From the NCBI GenBank assembly GCA_003506065.1, contig DNXA01000191.1:1-21272 (forward strand): 21,272 nucleotides of DNA, given 5' to 3'. This document shows, in pieces, positions 1-6,626 of this stretch (position 1 is its first letter; the number at the start of each line of letters is the position of its first letter). Source of the DNA: Actinomycetota bacterium. GTDB taxonomy: Bacteria > Actinomycetota > Actinomycetes > S36-B12. The notes under the pieces are model-generated. The model was not told where the DNA came from and did not search any database. It worked only from the letters and a program-made list of their open reading frames with translations. The translations under genes and the position numbers were made by a program.

Positions 1-202
1 CCGCCGCGAACAGCATCAGTCCCCACGTCAGCAGCCCAACCAGCCAAGCAGCGATCCAGGACCCCTGCCAGAGGTCCTGAATGATGGGCGCTTCCTTGGT
101 TGCCGGATCCGGCATGTCAAAGAAGAACGCCTCATTGGCGGTACAGCCGGAAAGGACTGTCGCTATGGCAATCGTCCCCATACCAAGGGCGATTCGCCTC
201 AT
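1..202 (-). CDS. ctaC: Cytochrome c oxidase subunit II, N-terminal part (gene runs off the left edge)
   Basis: Subunit II of the aa3-type cytochrome c oxidase carries the CuA centre and accepts electrons from cytochrome c or the bc1 complex at the outer face of the membrane. Only about 67 codons are visible. The N-terminus is a lipoprotein signal peptide: arginines at 2-3, a hydrophobic run, then a lipobox LSGC with Cys20. It continues with a FFFDMPDPATKEAP segment and a WQGSWIAAW motif leading into the first membrane helix, which is typical of actinobacterial CtaC. The CuA domain lies outside the window. The ATG at 202 gives a signal peptide of ordinary length. An in-frame GTG at 229 would add nine residues (VHQPRSLRR) and cannot be excluded, since neither start has a clear ribosome binding site. 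The family call is firm; the exact start is not. Confidence 0.85.
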   Translation of the reverse strand, partial: MRRIALGMGTIAIATVLSGCTANEAFFFDMPDPATKEAPIIQDLWQGSWIAAWLVGLLTWGLMLFAA

Positions 203-368
203 CCGGCGAAGGCTTCTTGGCTGGTGCACATTCGAACCCACAGGTTCCCTTTCGGTCCACACATCGGGCAACTAGAAACGTTGGTGAGACTAGCGCACTG
301 CCTTGGGCCAATTCTCGTCGGATCGGTGTGATCCGCCGCTCAATTTCGTCGGCTTTTTCACCGCCAAG

Positions 369-374
369 TACCGT
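369..374 (+). promoter_or_regulatory. Possible -10 box, leaderless start of the cysteine-desulfurase-like gene
   Basis: TACCGT ends 7 nt before the ATG at 382, the spacing expected when transcription starts on the start codon. No Shine-Dalgarno sequence precedes that ATG. The -35 region (about 345-351) is weak, so this rests on position and the TAnnnT pattern only. Confidence 0.3.
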
Positions 375-381
375 GCTGACC

Positions 382-1506
382 ATGTCCGGCCTGCCCGCTG
401 CTCCCGCTGGGTATCTGGACGCCGTCGGAGGGCTGCCCATGGCAGGTGCAGTGGCCGCTGCCTACACGCGCGCGAGCGAACTTGCGTGGGCCGATCCGGC
501 ACGGCTGCATCACCACGGACGCCAGTCAGCACTGTTCCTGGACACCGCGCGCGCCAGCCTCGCGGCCGGGATCGCCGCGGCAACAGGATCATCAATCGGC
601 GCAGAGCAGGTGTTCTTCGCGCCCAATATGCGTCTGGCCTCGTTGTGGGCTGCGCAAGGATTCCTGGGCGCACCGCGTTTCGCCGCATCAGCGATCGAGA
701 CCCTGGCCCTGATCGATGGGGTCAGCGAGGCCGCCCCAACCCTGCAGATCCTCCCCGTTGACGAGCGTGGGGCTGTCATCCATCCGCAACGCGACGACTT
801 CGGTGACCCCGACTCAGTGGTCCTGGCGATCCAGGCCGCCAATGTCGAGATCGGGACCCGTCAGGACCTCAAGGCTCTCTCAGCCGCTGGATTCCGATTG
901 CTCGTGGACGCCAGTCAATCTCTGGGACGCATCCCAGTGAGCACTGACCGGTCGGTGCTCCTCGTCGCGACCTCTGACTGGGGCGGCCCTGCTGGTGTCG
1001 TGGTCATAGCGGTGCAGGCTGCTGCCCGCTGGTCGTGTCCTTTGCCTGCAGTCGGAGGCTGGATTGGCGGTCGGGCAGATGTGCCCGCCGTGGTTGCAGC
1101 CGCCACTGCTTTGGAGCTCACCCTCCCAGAGTTGCAGACTCAATCGGCACGGCAGTTCGCCTTGATTGATCGCTTGCGAGTCTCGATCAGGGCTGCGATC
1201 CCCGACGTGGCATTCGCGGGCGATGAACAGGACCGACTGCCGCACATCCTCAACTGCTCGATTCTGTATGTCAGTGGGGAGTCACTCGTCATCGAATTGG
1301 ATCGCCGAGGCTATTTGGTCGCCAGTGGCTCAGCCTGCGTTGCCGACAGTGATCGAGCCAGCCACGTGCTGGCAGCCATCGGCGGATTCACCGGTGGAAA
1401 TCTGCGCATCTCCCTGCCTCCTGATTGCTCCGAGGACACCATCGACTCCTTTGTCGACACCCTTGTTGAGGTCGTTGCGCAATTGCGTCAAGGAGCCGGA
1501 CTGTGA
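382..1506 (+). CDS. Cysteine desulfurase-like (class V aminotransferase fold) protein lacking the PLP lysine
   Basis: A 374-residue NifS/IscS-fold protein. Family landmarks are present: a DPARLHHHGRQ segment (about 38-48), AANVEIG (152-158) matching the NNEIG loop, VDASQ (175-179) carrying the Asp and Gln that contact PLP, and SGSAC (315-319) with the persulfide-forming cysteine, Cys319. The Schiff-base lysine is absent: where IscS has HK before YGPKG, this protein has TSDWGGPAG with Asp199. The only lysine in the protein, Lys164, lies in a helix outside the active site. The usual GATESN stretch reads APNMRLA (80-86), and the PLP-stacking His is Thr107. It is probably not a normal PLP desulfurase. 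The GTGA overlap with the following TusA-like gene implies a joint sulfur-handling role. The ATG at 382 fits where homology begins; the open frame extends upstream without recognisable protein. Confidence 0.8.
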   Translation: MSGLPAAPAGYLDAVGGLPMAGAVAAAYTRASELAWADPARLHHHGRQSALFLDTARASLAAGIAAATGSSIGAEQVFFAPNMRLASLWAAQGFLGAPRFAASAIETLALIDGVSEAAPTLQILPVDERGAVIHPQRDDFGDPDSVVLAIQAANVEIGTRQDLKALSAAGFRLLVDASQSLGRIPVSTDRSVLLVATSDWGGPAGVVVIAVQAAARWSCPLPAVGGWIGGRADVPAVVAAATALELTLPELQTQSARQFALIDRLRVSIRAAIPDVAFAGDEQDRLPHILNCSILYVSGESLVIELDRRGYLVASGSACVADSDRASHVLAAIGGFTGGNLRISLPPDCSEDTIDSFVDTLVEVVAQLRQGAGL

Positions 1507-1772
1507 ACGTCAGCCTCTGGATCGACGAGCGTGGTCGGCGCTGTCCGATCCCGGTGATCTCTCTCGCGCGAGCCCAGACAATGTGGCTGCGCGACGGGTT
1601 CAGCACCCAGGAGGTCGTCGGCGTCCTTGCTGATGATCCGGCCGCGCAATACGACATTCCGGCCTGGTGTCGACTCAAGGGCGCCGAGTTTCAAGGCACC
1701 GTCGCTCCACCTGATGGTGGACCCGGAACTGGCTACATCGTCCGATTCAGTACTTCCAGACAGGAGGACTGA
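1503..1772 (+). CDS. TusA/SirA-family sulfur carrier protein
   Basis: An 89-residue TusA-like protein. These small proteins take a persulfide from a cysteine desulfurase onto a conserved cysteine and pass it on, for example to tRNA thiolation or cofactor synthesis. The signature CPIP (Cys14-Pro17) follows the first strand, and the DDPAAQYDIPAWC segment (44-56) matches the family's conserved DPAA...DIPAFC region. The GTG start overlaps the upstream stop codon by 4 bp (GTGA), so translation is likely coupled and both products are needed together. The 3' end overlaps the convergent aat gene by 40 bp. The specific acceptor is unknown, and classical tusBCDE partners are not in the window. Family assignment is firm; the physiological role is inferred. 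Confidence 0.85.
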   Translation: MNVSLWIDERGRRCPIPVISLARAQTMWLRDGFSTQEVVGVLADDPAAQYDIPAWCRLKGAEFQGTVAPPDGGPGTGYIVRFSTSRQED

Positions 1773-2407
1773 CGCCGAGCTGCACGCAGTCGAGTCAGGT
1801 ACTCGATGCGAGGAATCTCTGTGACACCCATGGTGGCAAGGTGATCGGTGCACCACTGCACGTCAAGCAATCGGTCACCTCCGCATCGTTGGAGGCGATG
1901 CACGAGCGCGACCATTGCCACTTTCGAGGCATCGCGTTGACGATGAAACATCGATTCACCGGCGAACAGACCCCCGACCTCGAGCCCATACAGTCCGCCC
2001 ACGAGCTCACCATTGCTCCACACTTCAACAGAGTGTGCCCAGCCCATTGCGTGCAGAAGCGTGTATGCCCGAACAAAGTCCTCAGTTATCCAGGAATCGA
2101 TACGGCCTTCATCGCAACCGCGCATCACGGCTTCAAAGGCGGTGTCAAAGGTGACCTCGAAGTGGGCGGCAGACTTGCGCAGAGATCTGCTCACCTTCAA
2201 ATCGCCGAGGTTCAGGACACCTCGCGGATTGGGTGACCACCACGCGAGTTCACCCGTGGCCAGGTGCATGGGGAATACGCCGCGGCGATACGCGGCCAGT
2301 AAGGTAGCCGGTTCCAGATCAGCGCCAATCGCAATGATCTCTTGATCAGGTTCGGCGAGCAGCGGATCAGGGAACTTCCACGCACAAGGTCCCGGATCGA
2401 TCGCCAC
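1733..2407 (-). CDS. aat: Leucyl/phenylalanyl-tRNA--protein transferase
   Basis: Cytosolic enzyme of the N-degron pathway that moves Leu or Phe from aminoacyl-tRNA to proteins with N-terminal Arg or Lys, marking them for ClpS/ClpAP-type degradation. The 224-residue length is normal. Family motifs in order: GADLEPATLLAAYRRGVFPM (28-47), WWSPNPRGV (56-64), GWAHSVEVW (122-130), a GGLYGLEVGGLFAGESMF stretch (137-154) and LDVQWCTDHLATMG near the C-terminus. The GTG start lies 2 nt after the adoK stop, so aat is the last gene of a secreted protein-adoK-aat operon. Its last 13 codons overlap the end of the convergent TusA-like gene. No clear ribosome binding site is seen, which fits reinitiation after adoK. 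Confidence 0.93.
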   Translation of the reverse strand: MAIDPGPCAWKFPDPLLAEPDQEIIAIGADLEPATLLAAYRRGVFPMHLATGELAWWSPNPRGVLNLGDLKVSRSLRKSAAHFEVTFDTAFEAVMRGCDEGRIDSWITEDFVRAYTLLHAMGWAHSVEVWSNGELVGGLYGLEVGGLFAGESMFHRQRDASKVAMVALVHRLQRCGGDRLLDVQWCTDHLATMGVTEIPRIEYLTRLRAARRQSSCLEVLNRTM

Positions 2408-2409
2408 AA

Positions 2410-3396
2410 CTACGGCTGAGGGCAGACCACATGCGGGGCAATGTCGGCAGCGGCATCGTCGCCGAAATTGCGGGCCAGCCGATTGAGAAATGCCGTGCGG
2501 GAAAGCACATATTCCTGAGTGCCGACGGTCTCGATGACGTAGGCGGCCAGCAGCGAGCCCACCTGTGCAGCGCGCTCATCGCTGAGACCCCATGCCATGC
2601 CGGTGAGGAATCCCGAACGAAAGGCATCGCCGACTCCAGTCGGATCTGTGCGACGGTCCTCCTGGGCGATGTCGACCAGTACGGGCTTCTCGCCCTTGCG
2701 TTCAACGCGCGAGCCGTTCTTGCCCAGAGTTGTGATGCGGGTGTCGACCATTGACGCAATGTCTCGCGAAGTCCAGCCGGTCTTCTGCTCGATGAGCGCT
2801 CCCTCGTACTCATTGGTGAACAGGTAGGTGGCCCCCTCGATCAACGGCTTGATGGCTGCTCCATCCATGCGCGCCAATTGCTGGCTGGGATCGGCCGCGA
2901 AGGCATAGCCGCGCTGGCGACATTCCTGTGTGTGGCGGAGCATGGCATCGGGATCATTGGCACTGATCAGGACAACATCTGGTTCACCCGTGACATCAAC
3001 CACCGGCTTCAGTTCGATGTTGCGCGCTTCGGACATTGCACCGGCGTAGAAGGAGGCAATCTGGTTCTGCTCCTCATCGGTCGTGCAGATGAACCGAGCG
3101 GTGTGGCTGGTCTCGGACACGTGCACTCCGCTGGTGTCCACACCATGACGCTGAAGCCACGACTCATAGTCAGCGAAGTCCGAGCCGACTGCTCCCACGA
3201 GCACAGGATTCAGGCCTAGGCAGCCCATACCGAAGGCAATGTTCGGCGCGACTCCTCCGCGACGGATCTCAAGATCGTCCACGAGAAAGGACAGCGAGAC
3301 CTTGTGAAGGGTCTCGGCTACAAGGGAGTCGGTGAACTTCCCCGGGAAATTCATCAGATGGTCAGTTGCAATGGACCCAGTCACAAAGATCGGCAC
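2410..3396 (-). CDS. adoK: Adenosine kinase (PfkB family, actinobacterial AdoK type)
   Basis: Phosphorylates adenosine to AMP for purine salvage, and belongs to the ribokinase-like PfkB family rather than the eukaryotic adenosine-kinase branch. The 328-residue protein tracks M. tuberculosis AdoK (Rv2202c) closely: N-terminal VTGSIATDHLMNFPGKF with Asp12, the GG pair at 47-48, ADPSQQLARM (168-177), LFTNEYE (192-198) and the anion-hole/catalytic motif DPTGVGDAFR (251-260) with base Asp257. I chose the GTG at 3396 because it reproduces the family N-terminus and has AGGG about 9 nt upstream. An ATG at 3423 would add nine residues and overlap the preceding gene by 16 bp. It lies 11 bp after the secreted-protein gene and 2 bp before aat. 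The slot next to ctaC and a HesB-family gene is conserved in mycobacteria. Confidence 0.92.
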   Translation of the reverse strand: MPIFVTGSIATDHLMNFPGKFTDSLVAETLHKVSLSFLVDDLEIRRGGVAPNIAFGMGCLGLNPVLVGAVGSDFADYESWLQRHGVDTSGVHVSETSHTARFICTTDEEQNQIASFYAGAMSEARNIELKPVVDVTGEPDVVLISANDPDAMLRHTQECRQRGYAFAADPSQQLARMDGAAIKPLIEGATYLFTNEYEGALIEQKTGWTSRDIASMVDTRITTLGKNGSRVERKGEKPVLVDIAQEDRRTDPTGVGDAFRSGFLTGMAWGLSDERAAQVGSLLAAYVIETVGTQEYVLSRTAFLNRLARNFGDDAAADIAPHVVCPQP

Positions 3397-3407
3397 GAGA
3401 ACCGACC

Positions 3408-4094
3408 CTACTGTGGAGCCCATTTGGAACTGAGCGTCATCGCGAGCAACTGAAGATCTGTCCTCTGCACAGCAGGCACCCGCAGCCGTCCGTCGATGTA
3501 GACCTCGGTGTGAATCACGGCATCGCCTGCCTGGGAGTACACCGAGAACATCACCGTCTTGCCGGCATTCAATGGGTTTCTGCTGGCGAACACAGTGCTG
3601 TCCTGGACCCAGAAGTTCTGAAACTGCCCGCCCGGACTGCTGCCATTGGCATAGGTGTCGGTCACCTTTGGGTCCTCGCCAGCTGGACCTTGAACGGTCC
3701 CGGTGCACTTCACCACTTCCTGCGAGAGCTGCAGATAGGCCGCGGCTGCCGCATCAGCACTTGGGTACGCGTATACGCGCTCGCTCACATTCGTGAAGAC
3801 GTTCTTTCTTTGCGGCTTGATCTGGCTCTGCGCAAAATACTGAGGGGTGGGCGCGGGGATCGCGGCCATCGGATCTCCCTTGCTGTCGGTGCACAAGGTG
3901 ATGGTCGTTGCGTAGTCCTTCGGCTTCTTGCTGAATGTGAAGCCCTGAACTTGCCCGAAGGAGGCAGGAACATCTGCGCTGGACAGGACTCTGGTCTTTG
4001 GGGGTGCGGCGGCGGCCGGGAGTGCAGAAACAACTGATGCGACCAAGATCAGCGAAGTCAACCCGAGAGTTGATCTTCGTGCTCTTGGTCGCAT
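3408..4094 (-). CDS. Secreted protein of unknown function
   Basis: A 228-residue protein that I do not recognise. It has a clear Sec signal peptide: basic MRPRARR, a hydrophobic core to about residue 24, and an ALPAAAAPP cleavage region near residue 30. The mature part has only two cysteines (Cys68, Cys130), which could form a disulfide. An RVLSSADVPASFG opening and a YPSADAAAAAYLQL segment (110-123) resemble the soluble sensor-like domains of some actinobacterial secreted proteins, but that is only an impression. No lipobox, C-terminal anchor or catalytic motif is visible. It is the first gene of an operon with adoK and aat. In M. tuberculosis the equivalent position holds the unrelated-looking Rv2203. 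The start codon lies within a strong palindrome, and a TAGTTT box 6 nt before the ATG suggests a leaderless mRNA. Confidence 0.8.
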   Translation of the reverse strand: MRPRARRSTLGLTSLILVASVVSALPAAAAPPKTRVLSSADVPASFGQVQGFTFSKKPKDYATTITLCTDSKGDPMAAIPAPTPQYFAQSQIKPQRKNVFTNVSERVYAYPSADAAAAAYLQLSQEVVKCTGTVQGPAGEDPKVTDTYANGSSPGGQFQNFWVQDSTVFASRNPLNAGKTVMFSVYSQAGDAVIHTEVYIDGRLRVPAVQRTDLQLLAMTLSSKWAPQ

Positions 4095-4097
4095 CAG
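4034..4097. repeat. 64-bp palindrome (long hairpin) over the start and signal-peptide codons of the secreted-protein gene
   Basis: The outer arms are a perfect 15-bp inverted repeat, CTGATGCGACCAAGA at 4034-4048 and TCTTGGTCGCATCAG at 4083-4097. Inside, CGAAG (4053-4057) pairs with CTTCG (4075-4079) and TCAAC (4058-4062) with GTTGA (4069-4073), closing a six-base loop (4063-4068). Interruptions are a 4/3-nt internal loop and one bulged base, giving 25 paired positions in 64 bp. On the minus-strand mRNA the start codon (4094-4092) is inside the outer stem. No T-run follows, so it is not a standard terminator. Confidence 0.85.
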
Positions 4098-4100
4098 CGA

Positions 4101-4106
4101 AAACTA
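4101..4106 (-). promoter_or_regulatory. Possible -10 box for a leaderless transcript of the secreted-protein operon
   Basis: On the minus strand, TAGTTT is followed by 6 nt and then the ATG at 4094. An overlapping GATAGT (4104-4109) is an alternative -10. No Shine-Dalgarno sequence is visible. If used, the mRNA would begin at or next to the first base of the palindrome at 4097. Confidence 0.4.
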
Positions 4107-4130
4107 TCGAATGCGCCGCGGACTGCAGAC

Positions 4131-4493
4131 TTAGTTGAACGAGTCTCCGCAGGCGCAGGAACCCGAAGCGTTGGGATTGTCGATGGTGAATCCCTGCTTC
4201 TCGATGGTGTCAACGAAGTCGATGGTGGCGCCATTGAGGTACGGGGCACTCATGCGATCGGTGACAACACCGACACCACCAAAGTCCTTGGTGACATCGC
4301 CATCAAGATTGCGGTCATCGAAGAAGAGCTGGTAGCGAAGGCCTGAGCAGCCACCAGGCTGCACAGCGACACGCAGTGCGAGATCATCGCGGCCCTCGGC
4401 TTCAAGGAGCGCCTTGACCTTTGATGCTGCGGTGCTGGTGAGCTCAATGCCGTCAGTCGTGGGCACCGTCTGAATCGTGACGTCGGCTGTCAT
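4131..4493 (-). CDS. A-type iron-sulfur cluster carrier/insertion protein (HesB/IscA/ErpA family)
   Basis: A 120-residue protein that receives Fe-S clusters from the assembly scaffold and delivers them to apoproteins. The three invariant cysteines are present: Cys49 in PGGCSGLRY, and Cys113 and Cys115 in the C-terminal SGSCACGDSF. The start ATG has a strong ribosome binding site (GGAAGGA five bases upstream). It corresponds to M. tuberculosis Rv2204c, which likewise neighbours adoK. It is divergently arranged with nadA, whose product needs a 4Fe-4S cluster, so NadA is a plausible client. The spacing to the downstream secreted-protein gene is 36 bp, with what looks like a separate promoter. 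Confidence 0.93.
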   Translation of the reverse strand: MTADVTIQTVPTTDGIELTSTAASKVKALLEAEGRDDLALRVAVQPGGCSGLRYQLFFDDRNLDGDVTKDFGGVGVVTDRMSAPYLNGATIDFVDTIEKQGFTIDNPNASGSCACGDSFN

Positions 4494-4585
4494 GGCGGTC
4501 CTTCCATAGGTGGTTGCCTGAAGAGTCTACGACAGGCATAACGCGATTTCTTCACATCCCATTCCCGATATGCCCGATGAATGTG

Positions 4586-4591
4586 GACAAT
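4586..4591 (+). promoter_or_regulatory. Possible -10 box of nadA
   Basis: GACAAT (4 of 6 matches to TATAAT) ends 6 nt before the ATG at 4598. This supports that start over the in-frame ATG at 4577. The -35 region is not distinctive. Confidence 0.3.
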
Positions 4592-4597
4592 AGGCAG

Positions 4598-5788
4598 ATG
4601 ACCGAACTGGCGCTTGACCCCAAGCCCACCCCCCTGGCTCTGCTCCTGCTGGGTCACAACGCCGACCCGGACAGTGAAAAGGGGGTCGAATGCCCTGGTT
4701 CGCTGCCTCCGGCCTCGGATCCAGATCTCGTGGCCCGTGCCGCAGCGGCCAAGGCCCGCCTGGGTGATCGGGTCTTCATCCTGGGCCATCATTACCAGCG
4801 CAATGAGGTGATCGAGTTCGCCGACGTGACCGGAGACTCCTTCAAGTTGGCTCAGCAGGCCGCTGCTCACCCCGAAGCCGAGTTCATCGTCTTCTGTGGA
4901 GTCCACTTCATGGCTGAGAGCGCTGACATCCTGACCTCTGATCGTCAGCAGGTCGTGCTGCCGGACATGGCAGCTGGCTGCTCGATGGCCGACATGGCCG
5001 AGATCTCGCAGGTCGAGGAGTGCTGGCGAGTCCTGCAGGCAGCAGGGGTCGCAGCCACCACTGTTCCGATCACCTATATGAATTCGACCGCAGCAATCAA
5101 GGCCTTCACTGGCCGCCATGGCGGTTCGGTGTGCACCTCCAGCAACGCCAAGGCCAGCCTCGAGTGGGCTTTCGCGCAGGGCGAGAAGGTGCTCTTCCTT
5201 CCCGATCAGCATCTCGGGCGCAACACGGCGGTGCTTGATCTTGGGCTTGGCCTGGACGACTGCGTCATCTACAACCCCCGCCTGCCCAATGGCGGGCTGA
5301 CCGTCGAGCAACTGCAGGCAGCCAAGATGATCCTGTGGCGTGGCCACTGCTCAGTGCATGCTCGATTCACGGCAAAATCCATACAAGAGGTTCGGGCCCT
5401 GGTGCCAGGAGTCCAGGTCATCGTGCATCCTGAATGCACCTACGAGGTCGTATCAGCCGCGGATGCCGTCGGCTCTACTGAAGTCATCATCTCGACCATT
5501 GCCAACGCGGCACCGGGCAGCGCTTGGGCCATCGGCACTGAGTTGAACTTGGTCAAGAGACTTGCCCAGGATCACCCGGACAAGCAGATCGTCTTCCTGG
5601 ACCAGGCAGTGTGCTTCTGCGCCACGATGAATCGCATCGATCTTCCGCACCTGGTCTGGGCCCTTGAATCACTGGCAGACGGGAATCTCGTCAACCAGAT
5701 CACCGTGGATCCCGATACCGCCCATTGGGCGCGCGCGGCCCTTGACCGAATGCTTGCGCTGCCCGGCCCAACGACTCGCGCTGACTGA
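4598..5788 (+). CDS. nadA: Quinolinate synthase A
   Basis: Condenses iminoaspartate with dihydroxyacetone phosphate to quinolinate in NAD biosynthesis, using a 4Fe-4S cluster. The 396-residue protein is the longer actinobacterial form, with a LLLLGHNADPDSEKGVECPG leader (15-34). Core motifs are ILGHHYQ (61-67), FADVTGDSFKLA (74-85), FCGVHFMAESADIL (99-112), AGCSMADMA (126-134), HPECTYEVV (277-285) and a CFCATM segment (339-344). Cluster ligands are probably Cys100, Cys251 and Cys339 or Cys341, judged from spacing in shorter homologues. ATG 4598 is preferred because it matches the family N-terminus and has a -10-like box 6 nt upstream; ATG 4577 would add seven residues. nadB and nadC are not adjacent, so iminoaspartate must be made elsewhere. 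Confidence 0.95.
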   Translation: MTELALDPKPTPLALLLLGHNADPDSEKGVECPGSLPPASDPDLVARAAAAKARLGDRVFILGHHYQRNEVIEFADVTGDSFKLAQQAAAHPEAEFIVFCGVHFMAESADILTSDRQQVVLPDMAAGCSMADMAEISQVEECWRVLQAAGVAATTVPITYMNSTAAIKAFTGRHGGSVCTSSNAKASLEWAFAQGEKVLFLPDQHLGRNTAVLDLGLGLDDCVIYNPRLPNGGLTVEQLQAAKMILWRGHCSVHARFTAKSIQEVRALVPGVQVIVHPECTYEVVSAADAVGSTEVIISTIANAAPGSAWAIGTELNLVKRLAQDHPDKQIVFLDQAVCFCATMNRIDLPHLVWALESLADGNLVNQITVDPDTAHWARAALDRMLALPGPTTRAD

Positions 5789-5807
5789 ACGGCTACGCTG
5801 CACCATC

Positions 5808-6392
5808 ATGTTTGGAAGGTCATCGAAGTCGAGCCAATCGCCGACGCCAGAAGTCGACGCACCAACCACTGGCAAAGGACACGCGACCCCCAGCAGGCGA
5901 GAAGCTGAAGCCGCACGCAAACAGCGGGTGAAGATCCCTGCGAAGACCAATACCAAAGAGGGCAAGAAGGCTGCCAAGGAGCGCGTGCGCGCGGAACGTG
6001 AACGCTCACGCCGCGGGATGATGGCTGGCGAGGAACGCTTCATGCCCGCTCGCGATCAAGGTCCAGCACGAGCCTTCGCCAGGGATTTCGTGGATTCACG
6101 GTTCACCATGGCCGAGTACTTCATCCTCATTGCCGTCGGCGTTCTCGTACTCGGATTCATTCCGATACAGCCATTGCAGTTCTGGGTGACGGTTGTCTTC
6201 TTCGCTTTCGCGGCGCTGCTCGTGATCGACACGATCATCATGGTGATCCTGCTCAATCGCCAGGCCATCCAGCAATTCCCTGAAGCCAAGGATCGAAAAG
6301 GCCTGTCCTTGTATGCAATCCTCCGGGTGATGCAGTTGCGACGTCTTCGCCTGCCGCCGCCGAGGGTCAAGCGCGGTGGGATGCCGCGCTAG
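5808..6392 (+). CDS. DUF3043-type two-helix membrane protein
   Basis: A 194-residue protein of unknown function. The N-terminal half is extremely basic and charged, with a K/R-rich helix at about 20-70 (EAEAARKQRVK, KAAKERVRAERERSRRG). A conserved-looking PARDQGPARAFARDFVDSRFTMAEYF segment (about 81-106) follows. Two hydrophobic helices come next (about 105-122 and 128-153), then a short basic cytoplasmic tail. This layout matches actinobacterial DUF3043 proteins such as M. tuberculosis Rv2206, which occupies the equivalent place between the HesB-like gene and cobT. It starts 19 nt after nadA. TACGCT lies 8 nt before the ATG, so it may have its own leaderless promoter. No enzymatic motif is visible; the call rests on architecture and position. 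Confidence 0.78.
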   Translation: MFGRSSKSSQSPTPEVDAPTTGKGHATPSRREAEAARKQRVKIPAKTNTKEGKKAAKERVRAERERSRRGMMAGEERFMPARDQGPARAFARDFVDSRFTMAEYFILIAVGVLVLGFIPIQPLQFWVTVVFFAFAALLVIDTIIMVILLNRQAIQQFPEAKDRKGLSLYAILRVMQLRRLRLPPPRVKRGGMPR

Positions 6393-6395
6393 CGG

Positions 6396-6608
6396 TCACT
6401 CAGCAGCCGGTCGCAGGCTCATCGGTCCATAGATCACACTGGCCCCGTTCAGCAGACTGACCTGTGCCACGCCTTCGTCCAGCAGCTCATGCCAGGTCTC
6501 GCCGATCCAGGTCTCGGCATCTCCTTGGGTAGGAAACGCGGCATCGTTCGCGAGCACTGACTCCACTGCTGAGCCATCTGCCGCCTGTGTCTGCCAGGTC
6601 CAGTCCAT
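6396..6608 (-). CDS. Small conserved actinobacterial protein of unknown function
   Basis: A 70-residue acidic protein with no signal or membrane segment. It begins MDWTWQ and contains FPTQGDAETWIGETWHELLDEG (25-46) followed by VIYGPMSL (58-65). I recall this pattern from small uncharacterised actinobacterial proteins, but no function is known to me. A good ribosome binding site (AGAGGA, 6 nt upstream of the ATG) supports translation. It lies 18 nt after the aldo/keto reductase gene on the same strand and is probably cotranscribed. Its stop codon is only 3 nt from the end of the convergent DUF3043-type gene, leaving no room for a separate terminator. Confidence 0.75.
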   Translation of the reverse strand: MDWTWQTQAADGSAVESVLANDAAFPTQGDAETWIGETWHELLDEGVAQVSLLNGASVIYGPMSLRPAAE

Positions 6609-6626
6609 TTCGAATCCTCTTCTTCG

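Noticed and set aside
100..381. N-terminal extension of the cysteine-desulfurase-like frame
   Set aside because: The upstream part overlaps the ctaC signal peptide on the other strand, shows no family similarity, and homology begins near the ATG at 382.
4490..5347. 285-codon minus-strand open frame opposite nadA
   Set aside because: It has no recognisable motif and is antisense to conserved NadA sequence; it also runs into the Fe-S carrier gene's start region.
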